Source of the DNA: an uncultured Eubacteriales bacterium
GTDB taxonomy: Bacteria; Bacillota; Clostridia; Christensenellales; Aristaeellaceae
Length of the DNA stretch: 32,183 nucleotides
Direction: 5' to 3'
Assembly: GCA_902767315.1 (NCBI GenBank)
Contig: CACXHB010000136.1
Coordinates: 1 to 32,183, forward strand
The translations under genes were made by a program, and so were the position numbers. Shown in pieces: positions 29,552-32,183 of the stretch. Within the stretch, counting starts at the first letter, position 1. Each line of letters opens with the position of its first letter. A model generated the notes under the pieces. That model did no database searches and was not told the origin of the DNA. It saw nothing but the letters and a program-made list of their open reading frames with translations.

Positions 29552-31939
29552 TTACCGCAGTTCCGCGCCGAATTCATCCTTCAGCGCCTTGAGAATCTTC
29601 TCCATGGATTTGTTGATCTCCTGTTCGGTCAGGGTGCGATCCGCCGCCCGGAAGCTGATGGAATACGCCACGGACTTCTTGTCCGCGCCCAGCTTGATGC
29701 CCCGGTAAATGTCGAACAGGCTCACGTCCTCCAGCGTCTTGCCGCCGGCTTTGCGAATGGCCTCCAGCATGGTGCCGCTGCCGGTCTTTTCGTCCACCAC
29801 TACGGCGATGTCGCGGCTCACGGCCGGGAACTTGGGCAGCTCCTGAATGCCGTAAATGGGCTTCTCCGCCGCCTTCACCGCGTCCAGATCGATTTCCGCC
29901 AGGTAGACCCGCCGGGTATCAATGCCGAACTTCTCCGCCACGTCGGGATGTACCTCGCCAAACTGCGCGATCTTCTTCTCGCCCAGGCGCAGGGTGGCCT
30001 TCCGGCCGGGATGGTAATATCCGTCGCCCTCGGCGGCGATTTCCGCCTTCACGCCGAAGGTGGCCAGCATCCATACCACCGCGTTCTTCACGGAATAGAA
30101 GTCCATTTCGTCGCCGAACAGACCCAGGCACAGCCGGTTTTCCTGGGCAGGCAGTTCGCCCGCCTGACGGGGCCGGAACACGCAGTTGATCTCAAACAGC
30201 TTGCCCGAAGCGATGCCCCGGTTGATGTTGCCCGCCATCACGTCCAGCATGGTGGGCGCCAGGCTGGTGCGCATCACGGAAGTATCCTCGCCCAGGGGAT
30301 TGCGCAGCTTCACGGGAGAAAGCCGCCAGTCGTCCGCTTCCAGGCCCAGGTTGGAAAGCCACTTGGGACTGATGAAGGAATAATCCAGCGTCTCGAAGAA
30401 TCCCTGGCCCACGGCCGCGGCCCGTACCCGGTCGGTAAAGACCATCTGCTCGCTGCGCTTGCCGGGCATGGTCACCGCGTCCATCAGCGTGGAAGGAATG
30501 TGCTCGTATCCGTACATCCGCAGTACTTCCTCGGCAATGTCCGCCTCGGTTTCAATGTCCTCGCGATATTCCGGCGCGATGCAGGTGATGTCGTCGCCGC
30601 AGATCTCGGTTTCGATGTTCAGCCGCTCCAGAATCTCTTCCATGGTTTCCGCGGGAATGTCCACGCCGGTAAGCCGGCAGATGCGGCTTACCTTGCCCTC
30701 CACCTGCTTGCGCTCCGCGGGATTGGGATAATTGTCGTAACATCCGGGCACCACTTCGCCGCATTCCAGCATGTTCACCAGCATGCAGGCCCGATCCAGC
30801 GCTTCCATGGCGGTGGCGGGGCATACGCCCTTCTCGAACCGGCCGGAAGCCTCCGTGCGAATGCCCAGCTTGCGGGAAGTCAGGCGGTTGTTGGTGCGGT
30901 CGAAGGCCGCGCATTCGAACAGTACGCTGGCGGTGTCGTTCACGATTTCGGATTCCTCGCCGCCCATGATGCCCGCCAGACCCGTGGCGTGCTCCTTGTC
31001 GGCAATCACCAGCATGCTCTCGTCCAGAATGTATTCCTTGCCGTCCAGGGTGGTCAAATGCTCCCCGGGATAAGCCCGGCGCACCACGATGGTCTGCTCC
31101 CGCACCTTGGAAAGGTCAAAGGCGTGCATGGGATGGCCGGTCTCCAGCATCACGAAGTTGGTGATGTCCACGATGTTGTTGATGGGCCGCACTCCCGCGC
31201 CGTAGAGATATTCCCGCATCCATTTGGGGGACGGGCCGATCTTCACGTTGCGAATCACCCGGGCGCAGTAACGGGGGCAGGTCTCCGTGTCCCGCACTTC
31301 CACCTTGGCGTAGTCGTCAAATTTGCCCTCGCCCTTTTCCTCCACGGAAATTTCGGGCATCACGCAATACTGCTTCAGGGCCGCCGCCGTCTCCCGGGCA
31401 ATGCCCCATACGCTGAGGCAATCGGGCCGGTTGGCCAGAATTTCGAAATCAATCACGTCGTCGCCCAGGCCGAACTCTTCCTTCACGTCGGTGCCGGGCT
31501 TGAATTCGCCGGAAAGCTCCATAATGCCTTCGTCGCCGATGTGGGGATACAGTTCCGCCGGTACGCCCAGTTCGGGGCCGGAGCACAGCATGCCGCAGGA
31601 TTCCTCGCCGCGAATCTTGCCCTTTTTGATCTTGCCCCCGGGCAGATGCGCGCCGTCCAGGGCCGCCGCCACATAAATGCCCTCCCGGGCGTTGGGCGCG
31701 CCGCAGACGATCTGCAAAGGCGCTTCTCCCCCCACATCCACCATGCAGATGTGCAGATGGTCGGAATTAGGATGATCCACGCAGGAGAGGATCTTGCCCA
31801 CCACTACGCCGTCAAACTGCTCGCCGGTTTTGTCCCAGCCCTCCACGGCGGTGCCGGACCAGATCATCTTGTCGGCATATTTGGGGGCGTCCATGGGAAT
31901 TTCCACGTATTCCCGCAGCCATTTCATCGGAATTTTCAT
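29552..31939 (-). CDS. pheT: Phenylalanine--tRNA ligase beta subunit
   Basis: Large subunit of the (alpha-beta)2 PheRS, 795 residues, a standard bacterial length. Domains in order: the B1 region (MKIPMKWLREYVEIP), the EMAP-like tRNA-binding domain (about 40-150, KILSCVDHPNSDHLHICMVD), the B3/B4 editing domain that clears Tyr-tRNA-Phe (about 210-385, INNIVDITNFVMLETGHPMH), B5 (about 400-470), the catalytic-like module (about 480-690, with DTSVMRTSLAPTMLDV), and the C-terminal FDX-ACB anticodon-binding domain (about 700-795, beginning IQELPKFPAVSRDIAVV). The ATG has a GGGAGGGG Shine-Dalgarno and follows pheS by 15 nt. Any T-box leader would lie upstream of pheS, beyond the window. Confidence 0.98.
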   Translation of the reverse strand: MKIPMKWLREYVEIPMDAPKYADKMIWSGTAVEGWDKTGEQFDGVVVGKILSCVDHPNSDHLHICMVDVGGEAPLQIVCGAPNAREGIYVAAALDGAHLPGGKIKKGKIRGEESCGMLCSGPELGVPAELYPHIGDEGIMELSGEFKPGTDVKEEFGLGDDVIDFEILANRPDCLSVWGIARETAAALKQYCVMPEISVEEKGEGKFDDYAKVEVRDTETCPRYCARVIRNVKIGPSPKWMREYLYGAGVRPINNIVDITNFVMLETGHPMHAFDLSKVREQTIVVRRAYPGEHLTTLDGKEYILDESMLVIADKEHATGLAGIMGGEESEIVNDTASVLFECAAFDRTNNRLTSRKLGIRTEASGRFEKGVCPATAMEALDRACMLVNMLECGEVVPGCYDNYPNPAERKQVEGKVSRICRLTGVDIPAETMEEILERLNIETEICGDDITCIAPEYREDIETEADIAEEVLRMYGYEHIPSTLMDAVTMPGKRSEQMVFTDRVRAAAVGQGFFETLDYSFISPKWLSNLGLEADDWRLSPVKLRNPLGEDTSVMRTSLAPTMLDVMAGNINRGIASGKLFEINCVFRPRQAGELPAQENRLCLGLFGDEMDFYSVKNAVVWMLATFGVKAEIAAEGDGYYHPGRKATLRLGEKKIAQFGEVHPDVAEKFGIDTRRVYLAEIDLDAVKAAEKPIYGIQELPKFPAVSRDIAVVVDEKTGSGTMLEAIRKAGGKTLEDVSLFDIYRGIKLGADKKSVAYSISFRAADRTLTEQEINKSMEKILKALKDEFGAELR

Positions 31940-31954
31940 TTCTTTGCCCCTCCC

Positions 31955-32183
<229 letters not shown>

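Overview
The window looks like chromosomal DNA of an endospore-forming Bacillota (Clostridia-like) bacterium with fairly high GC. Evidence: a complete gerA-type germinant-receptor operon, a SpoIID homologue, a GerMN-domain protein, a T-box leader in front of valS, canonical sigma-A promoters and Shine-Dalgarno sites, and intrinsic terminators at most convergent gene ends. The alpha-L-fucosidase fits a gut or other glycan-rich habitat (inference). I see no insertion sequence, prophage, CRISPR array, rRNA or tRNA gene.

Layout. 1-2071: 3' part of a class A penicillin-binding protein (+). 2123-5495 (-): alanyl-tRNA editing protein, MATE transporter, HAD phosphatase. 5592-6014 (+): Hsp20. 6051-8452 (-): SpoIID-like lipoprotein, orphan ZnuA-like lipoprotein, RNase HI. 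8611-9306 (+): secreted CAP-domain protein with a proline/threonine linker. 9365-13921 (-): gerAA-gerAB-gerAC joined by 4-nt ATGA overlaps, then a diacylglycerol-kinase-family gene with its own promoter. 14054-17561 (+): small conserved protein; then promoter, Val T-box, small two-helix membrane protein and valS. 17617-21197 (-): response regulator, histidine kinase and a secreted protein with three GerMN-like units. 21384-23433 (+): D,D-carboxypeptidase, then secG with a long acidic tail. 23508-26348 (-): folT-like S component, GH29 alpha-L-fucosidase, DUF402 protein and a damaged or frameshifted DUF2284 gene. 26447-29486 (+): branching enzyme that closely resembles the eukaryotic type, and a Gfo/Idh/MocA oxidoreductase. 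29552-32183 (-): pheT and the 3' end of pheS.

How it fits together. Much of the window serves envelope and spore biology: PBP1, D,D-carboxypeptidase, SpoIID, GerABC, GerMN protein, CAP protein, SecG and a WalRK/MtrAB-like two-component system. The rest covers aminoacylation and its quality control (valS under T-box control, pheST, AlaX-like editor) and carbohydrate metabolism (fucosidase, branching enzyme, oxidoreductase).

The points most worth following are: the response regulator-kinase-triple GerMN operon, which parallels actinobacterial MtrAB-LpqB; the DUF2284 gene, broken exactly at an A-AAA-AAC slippery heptamer and apparently also missing its middle; the small membrane gene between the T-box and valS; the eukaryotic-like branching enzyme, whose promoter abuts that of folT back to back; and a ZnuA-like protein that seems to have lost its metal-binding histidines. 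I did not find a convincing wholly new defence or mobile system.
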